Assembly (NCBI RefSeq): GCF_030409235.1
Contig: NZ_JAUFPO010000006.1
Location: forward strand, 186,001 to 250,000
From: Halomonas almeriensis
Lineage (GTDB): Bacteria; Pseudomonadota; Gammaproteobacteria; Pseudomonadales; Halomonadaceae
Reading direction: 5' to 3'
Length of the DNA stretch: 64,000 nucleotides
Shown here: positions 51,896-60,076 of the stretch, piece after piece
Layout: the number at the start of each line of letters is the position of its first letter
Position numbering within the stretch: position 1 is the stretch's first letter
Position numbers and translations under genes: made by a program
Notes under the pieces: model-generated
The model's input: the letters and a program-made list of their open reading frames with translations, nothing else
Database searches by the model: none
What the model was told of the DNA's origin: nothing

Positions 51896-52230
51896 GCGGA
51901 GTCGAGCAGCGACAGCTGCTTGACGGCATCCTGGCCTTCGGGGCTGTGGTCGTCGGCTTCCAGGATCTTCTCGAAGCCACGCGAGTGCTGAATGGTGGCT
52001 TCATCTTCCAGCCACATCATCGCCTGGGCGTGGTCATCCGCCAACTGGTGCTTGAGGCCCCCGTACTGGGTACCGATCTGTCCCCAGGCACGGCTGAATA
52101 TCCAGTCTCCGAACATGTCCTGATGGACATGGATCAGCACATAATCATGGTCGGTTTCCCAGCGAACGATCAAGGTGGCTCCGGTTTTGGCAGGGGGCTG
52201 TCGGCGTGCATCGTCCCACGCCTCGCACAA
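51892..52230 (-). CDS. Small WGR-like domain protein
   Basis: 112-residue protein. The central stretch YVLIHVHQDMFGDWIF then SRAWGQIGTQYGG fits a WGR domain (here WGQ-IG), followed by the usual helix (ADDHAQAMMWLEDEA) and HSRGFEKI in place of the terminal KxxxGY. WGR domains occur in PARPs and bacterial MolR-type proteins and bind DNA ends or proteins; a free-standing one has no assigned role. It is oriented against sseA (4-bp overlap of stops) and divergent from pdxB. Assignment is moderate because the motif is variant. Confidence 0.68.
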   Translation of the reverse strand: MCEAWDDARRQPPAKTGATLIVRWETDHDYVLIHVHQDMFGDWIFSRAWGQIGTQYGGLKHQLADDHAQAMMWLEDEATIQHSRGFEKILEADDHSPEGQDAVKQLSLLDSA

Positions 52231-52307
52231 GCCTGATATTGTAAGGCCTCGTGCGCGTTGCTCAAAGCGCTCGCTGCCGGGCCGCGGATCTAGAGGAGAA
52301 GCCCCAC

Positions 52308-53462
52308 ATGAAGATTGTTGTCGACGCCAATGTGCCCGAGGCCCAGCGCTGTTTCGGTGAGCTGGGCGAGGTCACGCGCGTGCCCGGCCGCGAGATCGAT
52401 GCCCGGTCGGTCCGCGACGCTGACGCGCTGGTGGTGCGCTCCATCACCCGTGTCGACGAGGCCCTGGTGGCCGGGTCGCGGCTGCGTTTCGTGGGTACCT
52501 GCACCATAGGCACCGACCACGTCGATACCCGCGCCCTGGCGGCCCGTGGTATCGGCTTTGCCAGCGCGCCGGGCTGCAATGCCGAAGCGGTGGTCGACCA
52601 TGTGCTGGCCAGCCTGGCGACACAGGCCGAACGCGAGGGCAGTCGCCTCACCGAACGTCGGGTGGGTATTGTCGGAGTGGGGAATGTCGGCCGCCGTCTG
52701 CTGGGGCGTCTACAGGCCCTGAACATTGCCTGCCTGGCTTGTGATCCGCCGCGTGCCGAGGCCGAGGGGGCCGCAGGCTTCGAGTCGCTGGACACCCTGA
52801 TCGCGCAGTGCGACGTGCTCTGCCTGCACACCCCGCTGGTCACGCAGGGTCCGCATGCCACCCGGCATCTGCTCGACGCGCAACGCATCGCAGAACTGGC
52901 GCCGGGCACCCTGGTGCTCAATGCCGGGCGCGGCGACTGTATCGATGGCAAGGCGCTGCGCTCGCGCCTGGCCGGGCGCGGGGATATCAGTGCGGTGCTG
53001 GATGTCTGGGAGAACGAGCCGGCAATCGATGCCGCCCTGAGAGACCTCACGGCTATTTCCACCCCGCATGTGGCAGGCTACAGCCTGGACGGCAAGCTGC
53101 GCGGCACCCATCGCATCTACCGTGCCCTGGCGCAGCATGTCGGCCTGCCGGCGCGCCTCGACGAAGCCGATCTGCTGCCGCCACCGCCCGTCCCGCGGCT
53201 TGCGCTGGATGTTGGACTCGAGGTCGAGGAAGCCCTGCGCCTGTGCATGCGCGCGGTGCACGACCCGCGACGCGACCACGACGCCCTGCACCGGCGTGCC
53301 CGCCAGCAGGGCATGGCCACCGGCTTCGACGCCTGCCGCGCCGACTACCCCCTGCGCCGCGAGTTCGCGAGCCTGACGGTCGAACTGGCCGACGCAGCGG
53401 CACACCTCGCCGAACCCCTCGCGGCAGCGGGGTTTGGGGTTAGCCGGGAGTGTGAAGAGTGA
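52308..53462 (+). CDS. pdxB: Erythronate-4-phosphate dehydrogenase PdxB
   Basis: 384-residue D-2-hydroxyacid dehydrogenase of the DXP-dependent pyridoxal phosphate pathway. MKIVVDANVPEAQRCFGELGEV, FVGTCTIGTDHVD, ASAPGCNAEAVVDHVLA, the NAD loop GIVGVGNVGRRLLGRL, and GTLVLNAGRGDCIDG plus HVAGYSLDGKLRGT are typical PdxB, including its C-terminal dimerisation domain. TAGAGGAG precedes the ATG. The last codons and the TGA fall within a GAAGAG-type repeat, so the terminal residues CEE may be repeat-derived. Confidence 0.95.
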   Translation: MKIVVDANVPEAQRCFGELGEVTRVPGREIDARSVRDADALVVRSITRVDEALVAGSRLRFVGTCTIGTDHVDTRALAARGIGFASAPGCNAEAVVDHVLASLATQAEREGSRLTERRVGIVGVGNVGRRLLGRLQALNIACLACDPPRAEAEGAAGFESLDTLIAQCDVLCLHTPLVTQGPHATRHLLDAQRIAELAPGTLVLNAGRGDCIDGKALRSRLAGRGDISAVLDVWENEPAIDAALRDLTAISTPHVAGYSLDGKLRGTHRIYRALAQHVGLPARLDEADLLPPPPVPRLALDVGLEVEEALRLCMRAVHDPRRDHDALHRRARQQGMATGFDACRADYPLRREFASLTVELADAAAHLAEPLAAAGFGVSRECEE

Positions 53463-53583
53463 AGAGGGAAGAGGGAAGAGGGAAGAGGGGAGCATGATGA
53501 CCTGGGGTCAGAAGTTGCTTCCCTCTTCGAGCGGCGTTAGCCGCGTACTTCCTTCTTCATTCTGCAGCGGCCTCCGCCGCTGC
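53451..53583. repeat. GAAGAGG tandem array and palindromes between pdxB and htpX
   Basis: GTGAAGAGTGAAGAGGGAAG-type purine repeats (53451-53490) start inside pdxB; a pyrimidine complement (CTTCCCTCTTC, about 53519) follows. Then come hairpins GCGGC-GTTA-GCCGC and CAGCGG-CCTCCG-CCGCTG. The GCGGCGTTAGCCGCG then CTTCCTTCTT block is nearly the same as in 37113-37245. It probably acts as a bidirectional terminator for the two convergent genes. Confidence 0.7.
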
Positions 53584-54483
53584 TCAGTTTCGATACTCCG
53601 CTTCCTTGAGGGCGCGGATGCGTTCGTCCAGCGGGGGGTGGCTGGCGAAGAGCTTTTCCATCAGGCGCCGTGACTGGCCGGTGGTGATGGCGAAGGCGGT
53701 CATGGTGTCGGGCATCTGGTCGGGTATTTCGGTCTCGGCCTTGAGCCGTGCCAGTGCGCTGACCATGGCGCTGCTGCCGGCGAGTCGGGCGCCTGCGGTG
53801 TCGGCGCGGTATTCGCGGAAGCGTGAGAACCAGGCGACGATGGCCGAGGCGATCAGGCCGAAGACGATCTCGGCGACGATCACCACCGCAAAGTAGCCCA
53901 GGAAGCCCAGGCCGTCGCCGTCATCCTTGCGCAGGAAACTGTCGACCAGTTGGGCGACGACGCGGGCGAAGAACATCACGAAGGTGTTGAGCACGCCCTG
54001 GATCAGCGCCAGGGTGACCATGTCGCCGTTGGCCACGTGGCCGATCTCGTGGGCCAGGACGGCGCGGATTTCCTCGGGCTTCATGCGGTTGAGCAGGCCG
54101 GCCGAGACCGCCACCAGGGCATCGTCCTTCTTCCAGCCGGTGGCGAAGGCGTTGGACTGCTGGGCCGGGAAGATGCCCACCTGCGGCGTCTTGATGCCGG
54201 CCTCGCGGGCCAGTTCGTCCACGGTGTCGACCAGCCACTGCTCGGTGGCATTGGAGGGCGACTCGATGACCACCGTGCCGGTGGAACGCTTGGCCATCCA
54301 CTTGGAGATGAACAGCGAGACCAGTGAACCGGCCATGCCGAAGATGAAGCAGAAGATCAGCAGGCCGGTCATGTTCATGCCGTTGGCCGACAGGTAGGAC
54401 TCCACCCCCAGCAGTCGCAGGGTGAGACTGGCCACCAGGATGACCGCCAGGTTGGTGCCCAGGAAGAGCAGGACTCTCATCAT
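53584..54483 (-). CDS. htpX: Membrane zinc protease HtpX
   Basis: 299-residue M48 metalloprotease of the inner membrane that removes misfolded membrane proteins together with FtsH. Two N-terminal helices (about residues 5-25 and 38-59) are followed by [21 protein letters not shown], the zinc motif HEIGH (145-149) and ELLs further helices; a third ligand Glu follows in [14 protein letters not shown]. Length and topology match E. coli HtpX, as does the MMR start. A heat-shock-type promoter lies about 110 bp upstream. Confidence 0.97.
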   Translation of the reverse strand: MMRVLLFLGTNLAVILVASLTLRLLGVESYLSANGMNMTGLLIFCFIFGMAGSLVSLFISKWMAKRSTGTVVIESPSNATEQWLVDTVDELAREAGIKTPQVGIFPAQQSNAFATGWKKDDALVAVSAGLLNRMKPEEIRAVLAHEIGHVANGDMVTLALIQGVLNTFVMFFARVVAQLVDSFLRKDDGDGLGFLGYFAVVIVAEIVFGLIASAIVAWFSRFREYRADTAGARLAGSSAMVSALARLKAETEIPDQMPDTMTAFAITTGQSRRLMEKLFASHPPLDERIRALKEAEYRN

Positions 54484-54592
54484 TGCCGAATATCTCCATC
54501 AAGTGCGCACCCGGCAGGGTGTCGAGTGCGGTTAGGCTGGGGCGCCCGCACCGGCTGGGCGGGGCTCGGCGCCCTTCAGAGGCTGAATTGTT

Positions 54593-54621
54593 AGATACGG
54601 CCTGTGGTGACAAGTTTCAAG
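54593..54621 (-). promoter_or_regulatory. Heat-shock sigma-32 type promoter for htpX
   Basis: On the minus strand: perfect CTTGAAA (54621-54615), 14-bp spacer, CCGTATCT (54600-54593), against the RpoH consensus CTTGAAA-N11-16-CCCCATnT. Predicted start about 100 nt before the htpX ATG. htpX is a known heat-shock gene in E. coli. Confidence 0.65.
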
Positions 54622-54642
54622 CTAATCGGCGGCGGAGTCGGC

Positions 54643-55872
54643 TTATTGTCGATAACGTGACAGGAAGCGTGCGAAGCGATCCAGGGCGTCATCCAGCTGG
54701 TCGGCCCAGGGCAGGGTGACGATGCGCACATGGTCCGGCTCCGGCCAGTTGAAGGCAGTGCCCTGGACCAGCAGGATTTTCTCCTCGAGCAGCAGGTCGA
54801 GCACCAGTTGCTGGTCGTCGCGGATGTTGTAGACCTTGGGATCCAGGCGCGGAAAGGCGTAGAGCGCCCCCTTGGCCCGGGTGCAACTGACGCCGGGAAT
54901 GGCGTTGAGCTTTTCGTGAGTGATGTCGCGCTGGGCCAGCAGGCGGCCGCCGGGCAGGACCAGATCATTGATCGACTGATAACCGCCCAGCGCGGTCTGG
55001 ATGGCATGCTGGGCCGGCACATTGGCGCACAGCCGCATCGAGGCGAGCATGGTCAGGCCCTGGATGAAATCGCTGGCACGCTTCTTGGCCACGGTGCCGG
55101 AGAGCGTCATCCAGCCACTGCGAAAGCCGGCGCAGCGGTAGCTCTTGGAGAGGCCGTTGAGCGTCACCACCAGCTGTTCTTCCGAGGCCAGTGCCCCGGT
55201 GGCGACATGTTCGGTACCGTCATAGAGGATCTTGTCGTAGATCTCGTCGGAGAACACCACCAGGTTGTGCTCGCGGGCAATGGCCAACATTTCCTGGAGC
55301 ACTTCCGGCGGGTAGACGGCGCCGGTCGGATTGTTGGGGTTGATGATGACCATGGCCCGGGTGTGGCTGGTGATCTTGGCACGCAGATCGGCCATGTCCG
55401 GGGCCCAGTCGGCCTGCTCATCGCACATGTAATGCACCGCACGGCCGCCGGAGAGGTTGGCGGCCGCTGTCCACAGCGGGTAATCCGGTGCCGGGATGAG
55501 CAGTTCATCTCCGTCGTTAAGCAGGGCCTGGAGAGCCATTACAATCAGCTCGGAGACGCCATTGCCGATGTAGATGTCTTCGATGCCGACACCAGGGATC
55601 CGCTTGCGCTGGCACTCCTGCATGATGGCCTTGCGCGCCGAGTAGAGCCCCTTGGAATCACAGTATCCCTGGGCCGTGGACAGGTTGCGCATGACATCCT
55701 GGAGGATTTCCTCCGGGGCCTCGAAGCCGAACGGCGCCGGATTGCCGATGTTCAGCTTGAGAATACGCTGACCCTCTTCCTCCAGGCGCTTGGCGTGTTC
55801 GAGTACCGGACCGCGGATGTCGTAGCAGACGCTTTCCAGCTTGTGCGATTTTTCGAGTGGGGCTGTGTCCAT
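54643..55872 (-). CDS. alaA: Glutamate-pyruvate aminotransferase AlaA family
   Basis: 409-residue PLP-dependent class I aminotransferase, closely resembling AlaA/YfbQ, which makes alanine from pyruvate. The N-terminal LESVCYDIRGPVLEHAKRLEEEGQ and LKLNIGNPAPFGFEAPEEI are typical, MVIINPNNPTGAVYP holds the PLP-binding Asn, and the Schiff-base Lys is in LNGLSKSYRCAGFRSGWM. From memory a similar gene lies between htpX and msrB in pseudomonads, which supports a housekeeping role. It is 159 bp upstream of htpX, which has its own promoter. Confidence 0.93.
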   Translation of the reverse strand: MDTAPLEKSHKLESVCYDIRGPVLEHAKRLEEEGQRILKLNIGNPAPFGFEAPEEILQDVMRNLSTAQGYCDSKGLYSARKAIMQECQRKRIPGVGIEDIYIGNGVSELIVMALQALLNDGDELLIPAPDYPLWTAAANLSGGRAVHYMCDEQADWAPDMADLRAKITSHTRAMVIINPNNPTGAVYPPEVLQEMLAIAREHNLVVFSDEIYDKILYDGTEHVATGALASEEQLVVTLNGLSKSYRCAGFRSGWMTLSGTVAKKRASDFIQGLTMLASMRLCANVPAQHAIQTALGGYQSINDLVLPGGRLLAQRDITHEKLNAIPGVSCTRAKGALYAFPRLDPKVYNIRDDQQLVLDLLLEEKILLVQGTAFNWPEPDHVRIVTLPWADQLDDALDRFARFLSRYRQ

Positions 55873-55924
55873 TTTCGCTTCCAGGGCTGCTCAAGGGCGG
55901 TGTAACGAAGGCGGGCGGTCGGCG

Positions 55925-56911
55925 TCAGCCATCGTGGGCGTCGCGCGAGTGGTCACCCGCGGCGGCGTCCGACGTGGCTTCGTCGGCGGATGTGGCCTCC
56001 TCCTCGGGTATATCAGCCGGCGTTTCCAGCGTCATGCGCCCCAGCTTGCCACCGCGCAGCTCGTGAAGCAGCACCTCGGCACCGCGATGCAGATCGACTT
56101 CGCCCCCGGGGCGCAGACCCCCGCGCTTGCCGGCGATGGTCGAGAGGATGGCATGGCCATCGAAGCCCGCGCGCGCCAGCAGGTCCGGGCCCGGATCGCC
56201 ATCCGCCTCGGTGCGCTCGGCCTCCGGGTTGGCTTGGAAGGGCGGCAGTTCCTTGAGCTTGTAGCGCACCGAGAACGCTTCCGGGTAGCGCCTGGCCAGT
56301 TCGGCCGCGGTGACGATGGCCACATCCACATAGTCGATGGCGGTGTCGCGAATGGCGCCACTGGCGGCCAGACGATAGGCGCTGGCCTGATCCTCGATCT
56401 TCGGCCACAACACCCCGGGGGTGTCGATCAGCGCGACCTGGCCATTGATGCGTACCTTCTGCTGGCGCTTGGTCACCGCCGGCTCGTTGCCGGTCCTGGC
56501 GATGGTGCGTCCTGCCAGGCCATTGATCAGGGTCGACTTGCCGACATTGGGAATGCCCATGACCATGACGCGCACGTCGCGATCGGCGCGGACCTGACCG
56601 GCCAGCTCACGGCACAGTTTGGGCACCCGCTTGAGCTCGCGGGCCTGGGTGGTGGTCACCGCCAGGGCGCGAGTGGCGGGCAGGGCATCGAAATGCTGCG
56701 TCCATTCCTGTGTCCGTTGCGGATCGGCCAGGTCCGCCCGCGACAGCACCTTGAGCACCGGCTTGTGGCGCGTCAGCTCGGCCAGCATGGGGTTGGCGCT
56801 GGAGTAGGGCAGGCGGGCGTCGAGGACTTCGATCACCACGTCGATTTCCGGCAGCGCCTCGAGAATCTGGCGACGTGCCTTGTTCATGTGTCCCGGGTAC
56901 CAGCCGAGCAT
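55925..56911 (-). CDS. ylqF: Ribosome assembly GTPase RbgA/YlqF family
   Basis: 328-residue circularly permuted GTPase. The order G4 (LSRADL for NKxD) before G1 (MGIPNVGKSTLINGL) and G3 (LIDTPGVLWPK) is the YlqF/RbgA signature, and the N terminus MLGWYPGHMNKARRQI is classic. RbgA acts in late 50S assembly in firmicutes; the role in gammaproteobacteria is less established. GGAGGGG just upstream on the minus strand supports the start at 56911. The acidic C-terminal tail (EEEATSADEATSD) is unusual and may reflect a salt-adapted proteome. Confidence 0.93.
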   Translation of the reverse strand: MLGWYPGHMNKARRQILEALPEIDVVIEVLDARLPYSSANPMLAELTRHKPVLKVLSRADLADPQRTQEWTQHFDALPATRALAVTTTQARELKRVPKLCRELAGQVRADRDVRVMVMGIPNVGKSTLINGLAGRTIARTGNEPAVTKRQQKVRINGQVALIDTPGVLWPKIEDQASAYRLAASGAIRDTAIDYVDVAIVTAAELARRYPEAFSVRYKLKELPPFQANPEAERTEADGDPGPDLLARAGFDGHAILSTIAGKRGGLRPGGEVDLHRGAEVLLHELRGGKLGRMTLETPADIPEEEATSADEATSDAAAGDHSRDAHDG

Positions 56912-57049
56912 CGACCCCTCCTGCCTGCTGTGAACGATGAAAGTCCTGCGATGCTCCGTCCGGCCAGGGGCCTCGGACACGCGCTTGCAGCGACCATGTA
57001 AAACGGCCGCCCATCATAGCAGATGGCCGGCCGTTGCAGGGGCGGGGAC

Positions 57050-57451
57050 TTACTCGCCGGCGTGGAAGTCCAGGGCGACCGAGTTGATGCAGAAGCGTTG
57101 CCCGGTGGTTTCCGGCGGGCCATCGGGAAATACATGCCCCAGGTGGGCATCGCAGCGTGCACAGGTGACCTCGATGCGTTGCATGCCATGGCTGTTGTCG
57201 GACTGTTCTGCCACACACTCCGAGGAAAGGGGCCGATCGAAGCTCGGCCAGCCACAACCGGCATCGAACTTGTGCTCGTTCTCGAACAATGGCGCATGGC
57301 AGCATACGCAATGATAGATGCCGTGCTCGTCCGTTACCCGATAGTCACCCGTGAAGGGCCGTTCGGTGCCTTTTTCACGGGTCACGCGATACTGCTCGTC
57401 GGTAAGCTGTTCGCGCCACTCGGCGTCAGGCTTGTCGATCTTCTTGCGCAT
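57050..57451 (-). CDS. msrB: Peptide-methionine (R)-S-oxide reductase MsrB
   Basis: 133-residue repair enzyme reducing methionine-R-sulfoxide. The zinc pairs are Cys48/Cys51 and Cys97/Cys100, GCGWPSF is the substrate loop, and the catalytic Cys121 is in [10 protein letters not shown]. Full-length and cytoplasmic (no signal peptide). The MsrA partner is not in the window. It is 138 bp downstream of ylqF on the same strand order and divergent from the tRNA array. Confidence 0.97.
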   Translation of the reverse strand: MRKKIDKPDAEWREQLTDEQYRVTREKGTERPFTGDYRVTDEHGIYHCVCCHAPLFENEHKFDAGCGWPSFDRPLSSECVAEQSDNSHGMQRIEVTCARCDAHLGHVFPDGPPETTGQRFCINSVALDFHAGE

Positions 57452-57590
57452 GGGCGTTCTCCTTGTCTGGCCTGCACCCTAGTCTGACAGTCTAGCCGCT
57501 TGAAGGCCGGCGTCAGCCTGGCGCTTCGTCGTTGTATCGCTTCCCAGCATCGCCAACCTTGGCTGGATTATCAACGAGATGCGCAAAGGG

Positions 57591-57619
57591 TTGACGGATC
57601 CCGAAGGTGTGAGTAATAT
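57591..57619 (+). promoter_or_regulatory. Stable-RNA promoter of the tRNA-Glu/Gly array
   Basis: TTGACG (57591-57596), 17-bp spacer, TAATAT (57614-57619), followed by a GC-rich discriminator (ACGCGCC) as in stringently controlled rRNA/tRNA promoters. It starts about 25 nt before the first tRNA. Confidence 0.8.
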
Positions 57620-57649
57620 ACGCGCCATCTCGACGAGGCGAGCAACTGC

Positions 57650-57725
57650 GTCCCATTCGTCTAGTGGTCCAGGACACCGCCCTTTCACGGCGGTAACAGG
57701 GGTTCGAACCCCCTATGGGACGCCA
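57650..57725 (+). tRNA. tRNA-Glu (TTC), copy 1
   Basis: 76 nt including encoded CCA. The acceptor GTCCCAT pairs with ATGGGAC, the anticodon loop CTTTCAC gives TTC, and the T-loop GTTCGAA is standard. It is identical to the second copy at 57917. Confidence 0.97.
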
Positions 57726-57749
57726 CTCGGCTCATTGAGATAACGGAGT

Positions 57750-57824
57750 GCGGGAATAGCTCAGTGGTAGAGCATCGCCTTGCCAAGGCGAGGGTCGCGA
57801 GTTCGAATCTCGTTTCCCGCTCCA
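57750..57824 (+). tRNA. tRNA-Gly (GCC), copy 1
   Basis: 75 nt including CCA. The acceptor GCGGGAA pairs with TTCCCGC, the anticodon loop reads TTGCCAA (GCC), and the T-loop GTTCGAA is standard. A 7-bp hairpin ATCTTTT/AAAAGAT (57824-57841) directly follows. Confidence 0.97.
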
Positions 57825-57861
57825 TCTTTTGAAAAAAAGATGGTCCGACAGGATGGGTAGT

Positions 57862-57912
57862 GAGGGTCGCGAGCTGGTGCGCCAGCCCGGTCGAATCTCG
57901 TTTCCCGCTCCA
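57862..57912 (+). pseudogene. Broken tRNA-Gly 3' half with a hairpin insertion
   Basis: Bases 57862-57873 and 57892-57912 match the T-arm and acceptor 3' half of the neighbouring tRNA-Gly, including CCA. Between them, the T-loop TT is replaced by 18 nt containing the hairpin CTGG-TGCG-CCAG. The 5' half is missing, so it cannot be a working tRNA. It lies within the transcribed array. Confidence 0.85.
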
Positions 57913-57916
57913 CTGC

Positions 57917-57992
57917 GTCCCATTCGTCTAGTGGTCCAGGACACCGCCCTTTCACGGCGGTAACAGGGGTTCGAACCCCCTATGGGACGCCA
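57917..57992 (+). tRNA. tRNA-Glu (TTC), copy 2
   Basis: 76 nt, same sequence as copy 1 with anticodon TTC and encoded CCA. It lies 4 nt after the tRNA-Gly remnant. Confidence 0.97.
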
Positions 57993-58011
57993 CTTCGTTA
58001 TACCTCGAAAA

Positions 58012-58086
58012 GCGGGAATAGCTCAGTGGTAGAGCATCGCCTTGCCAAGGCGAGGGTCGCGAGTTCGAATCTCGTTTCCCGCTCCA
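58012..58086 (+). tRNA. tRNA-Gly (GCC), copy 2
   Basis: 75 nt, same sequence as copy 1, anticodon GCC, encoded CCA. It is followed by ATTTTCT, a weak end signal. Confidence 0.97.
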
Positions 58087-58163
58087 GATTTTCTCCTCGA
58101 TAGCTCTCCTTCGATGCGCTGACACTCTTGTGTCGGGTCGTGCTCCTGCGTGTTGTCAGACTG

Positions 58164-58233
58164 GCTTCGAGCTTCGAGCTTCGAGCTTCGAGCTTCGAGC
58201 TTCGAGCTTCCAGCTTCCAGCTTCCAGCTTCCA
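58164..58233. repeat. 7-bp tandem repeat (GCTTCGA)6(GCTTCCA)4
   Basis: Ten perfect 7-bp units, six GCTTCGA (58164-58205) then four GCTTCCA (58206-58233), in the 266-bp gap between the tRNA array and the ABC ATPase gene. The gap holds no gene. A T-tract or clear promoter for the ABC genes was not found. Confidence 0.95.
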
Positions 58234-58352
58234 GCTCCCGCCCGTGTTATGGTTTGCGAGCTACTTGAATCCCCGGCGCTCTGCCCCAATGTGCGAGTGT
58301 CTTGGCTGGCGTTCGCTCCAGCTTCCCAATATTGAACATCCAAGGATTGCTC

Positions 58353-59306
58353 ATGGCCGAACCGGCGCTGTCCATCCGTGGCCTGACCAAGGTCTACGGC
58401 AATGGTTTTGAGGCCCTCAAGGGCATCGACCTCGACGTCGCCCAGGGTGATTTCTATGCCCTGTTGGGCCCCAATGGGGCCGGCAAGTCGACCACCCTGG
58501 GCGTGGTGTGCTCGCTGGTGCAGAAGACGGCCGGCCAGGTCTCGATCTTCGGCATCGATATTGACACCGACTTCGCCCGTGCCAAGTACCATCTCGGTGT
58601 GGTGCCCCAGGAATTCAACTTCAACCAGTTCGAGAAGGTCATAGACATCGTCCTGGCGCAGGCCGGTTACTACGGCATGTCGCGCCGCGAGGCCGTGCCG
58701 CGTGCTCGGCAGCTGCTCAGCGACCTCGGGCTCTGGGACAAGCGCAATGGCAGCGCGCGCATGCTCTCGGGCGGCATGAAGCGCCGCCTGATGATTGCCC
58801 GGGCGCTGATGCACCGCCCCCGGCTGTTGATTCTCGACGAACCCACCGCCGGCGTGGATATCGAGCTGCGCCGCAGCATGTGGGAATACATGCGTCACAT
58901 CAATGAGGTGGAAGGCACCACCATCATTCTGACCACGCATTACCTGGAAGAGGCCGAGAGCCTGTGCCGCCATGTCGGCATCATCAACAATGGGCATATC
59001 GTGCGCGACACCAGCGTGCGTGACTTGCTCGCCGAGCTCAACACCGAGACCTTTCTGCTGGACCTCGCGCATCCCGTCGAGCAGATGCCCGAGGTGCCGG
59101 GCTTCGACATACGTCAGGTCGACGAGGCTCAGCTTTCGGTGCTGGTGCAGCGTGGTCAGCGACTCAATGATGTCTTCAGCGGCTTGAGCGAGCAGGGCAT
59201 CCAGGTCATGTCGATGCGCAACAGCGCTAACCGGCTGGAGGAAATGTTCGTTTCCATGGTGGAAGAGCAGGCTGACGCGAATCACAACACGGAGGCAAGC
59301 GCATGA
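58353..59306 (+). CDS. yadG: ABC transporter ATP-binding protein (YadG family)
   Basis: 317-residue ABC-2 type ATPase. Walker A is GPNGAGKSTTLG, the Q-loop is in VVPQEFNFNQFEK, the signature LSGGMKRRLMIARALM (with Lys for the usual Gln), Walker B LLILDEPTAGVD and the H-loop TTHYLEEAESLC. The C-terminal part (from about residue 220) is the regulatory domain common to this family. It pairs with the permease that overlaps its stop by 4 bp. Substrate unknown; E. coli YadGH is also uncharacterised. ATG 58353 follows AAGGA. Confidence 0.92.
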   Translation: MAEPALSIRGLTKVYGNGFEALKGIDLDVAQGDFYALLGPNGAGKSTTLGVVCSLVQKTAGQVSIFGIDIDTDFARAKYHLGVVPQEFNFNQFEKVIDIVLAQAGYYGMSRREAVPRARQLLSDLGLWDKRNGSARMLSGGMKRRLMIARALMHRPRLLILDEPTAGVDIELRRSMWEYMRHINEVEGTTIILTTHYLEEAESLCRHVGIINNGHIVRDTSVRDLLAELNTETFLLDLAHPVEQMPEVPGFDIRQVDEAQLSVLVQRGQRLNDVFSGLSEQGIQVMSMRNSANRLEEMFVSMVEEQADANHNTEASA

Positions 59307-60076
59307 ACGCCACACAGACCGCCATCGCGCTGTGGACGCTCGTCGTCAAGGAAATCAAGCGCTTCACGCGAATCTGGCCGCAGACGCTGTTACCGCCGTC
59401 GATCACCATGGCGATGTACTTCATCATCTTCGGCAACCTGATCGGCTCGCGTATCGGCGAGATGGATGGTTACACCTACATGGACTTCATCGTCCCCGGG
59501 CTGATCATGATGTCGGTGATCACCAATAGCTATTCCAACGTGGCCTCGAGCTTCTTCTCCAACAAGTTCCAACGCAGCGTGGAAGAGATGATGGTTTCGC
59601 CGATGCCCAACTGGGTGATCCTGGCCGGCTTCATCATGGGCGGCATGGCGCGCGGCCTGGGAGTTGGCCTGATCGTCACCGTGGTGTCGCTGTTCTTCTC
59701 CCAGGTGGAGGTGGCGCACCCGATGCTGACGCTGTGTGTGGTGGTGCTGACCGCCGCGCTCTTCGCCACCGGCGGCTTCATCAATGCCCTGCTGGGCAAG
59801 AAGTTCGATGACATCTCGATCGTGCCGACCTTCGTGCTGACGCCGCTCACCTATCTCGGCGGCGTCTTCTACTCGATCTCGCTGCTGCCGGATTTCTGGC
59901 AGGGTGTCTCGATGCTCAACCCCATCCTCTACATGGTCAATGTCTTCCGCTATGGCTTTCTGGGGGTCTCGGATATCCCCGTGGGCTGGGCGCTGGCGGC
60001 CATTCTCGGCTTCATCGTGGTGCTGTTCGGCATCGCGCTGTGGATGCTGGAGAATGGCAAGGGGATCCGCAGCTGA
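59303..60076 (+). CDS. yadH: ABC-2 type transporter permease (YadH family)
   Basis: 257-residue polytopic permease of the ABC-2 family with about six helices: TLVVKEIKRFTRIWPQTLLPP leads into the first helix, and FRYGFLGVSDIPVGWALAAILGF is the conserved C-terminal stretch. Starts in an ATGA overlap with the ATPase gene, so the two form one exporter. The stop TGA overlaps the ATG of queF by one base; the link to queuosine synthesis seems to be transcriptional rather than functional. Confidence 0.92.
   Translation: MNATQTAIALWTLVVKEIKRFTRIWPQTLLPPSITMAMYFIIFGNLIGSRIGEMDGYTYMDFIVPGLIMMSVITNSYSNVASSFFSNKFQRSVEEMMVSPMPNWVILAGFIMGGMARGLGVGLIVTVVSLFFSQVEVAHPMLTLCVVVLTAALFATGGFINALLGKKFDDISIVPTFVLTPLTYLGGVFYSISLLPDFWQGVSMLNPILYMVNVFRYGFLGVSDIPVGWALAAILGFIVVLFGIALWMLENGKGIRS

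Noticed and set aside
54730-57001. Plus-strand frames (391 and 386 codons) opposite alaA and ylqF
   Set aside because: Antisense shadows; both minus-strand genes are well-supported families.
57732-58086. Minus-strand frames across the tRNAs coding GNEIRTRDPRLGKAMLYH-like peptides
   Set aside because: Antisense of tRNA-Gly; a well-known spurious annotation.
58023-59315. 430-codon minus-strand frame over tRNA-Gly, the heptamer array and yadG
   Set aside because: Lies opposite a clear ABC ATPase and starts in a tRNA; no domain recognised.
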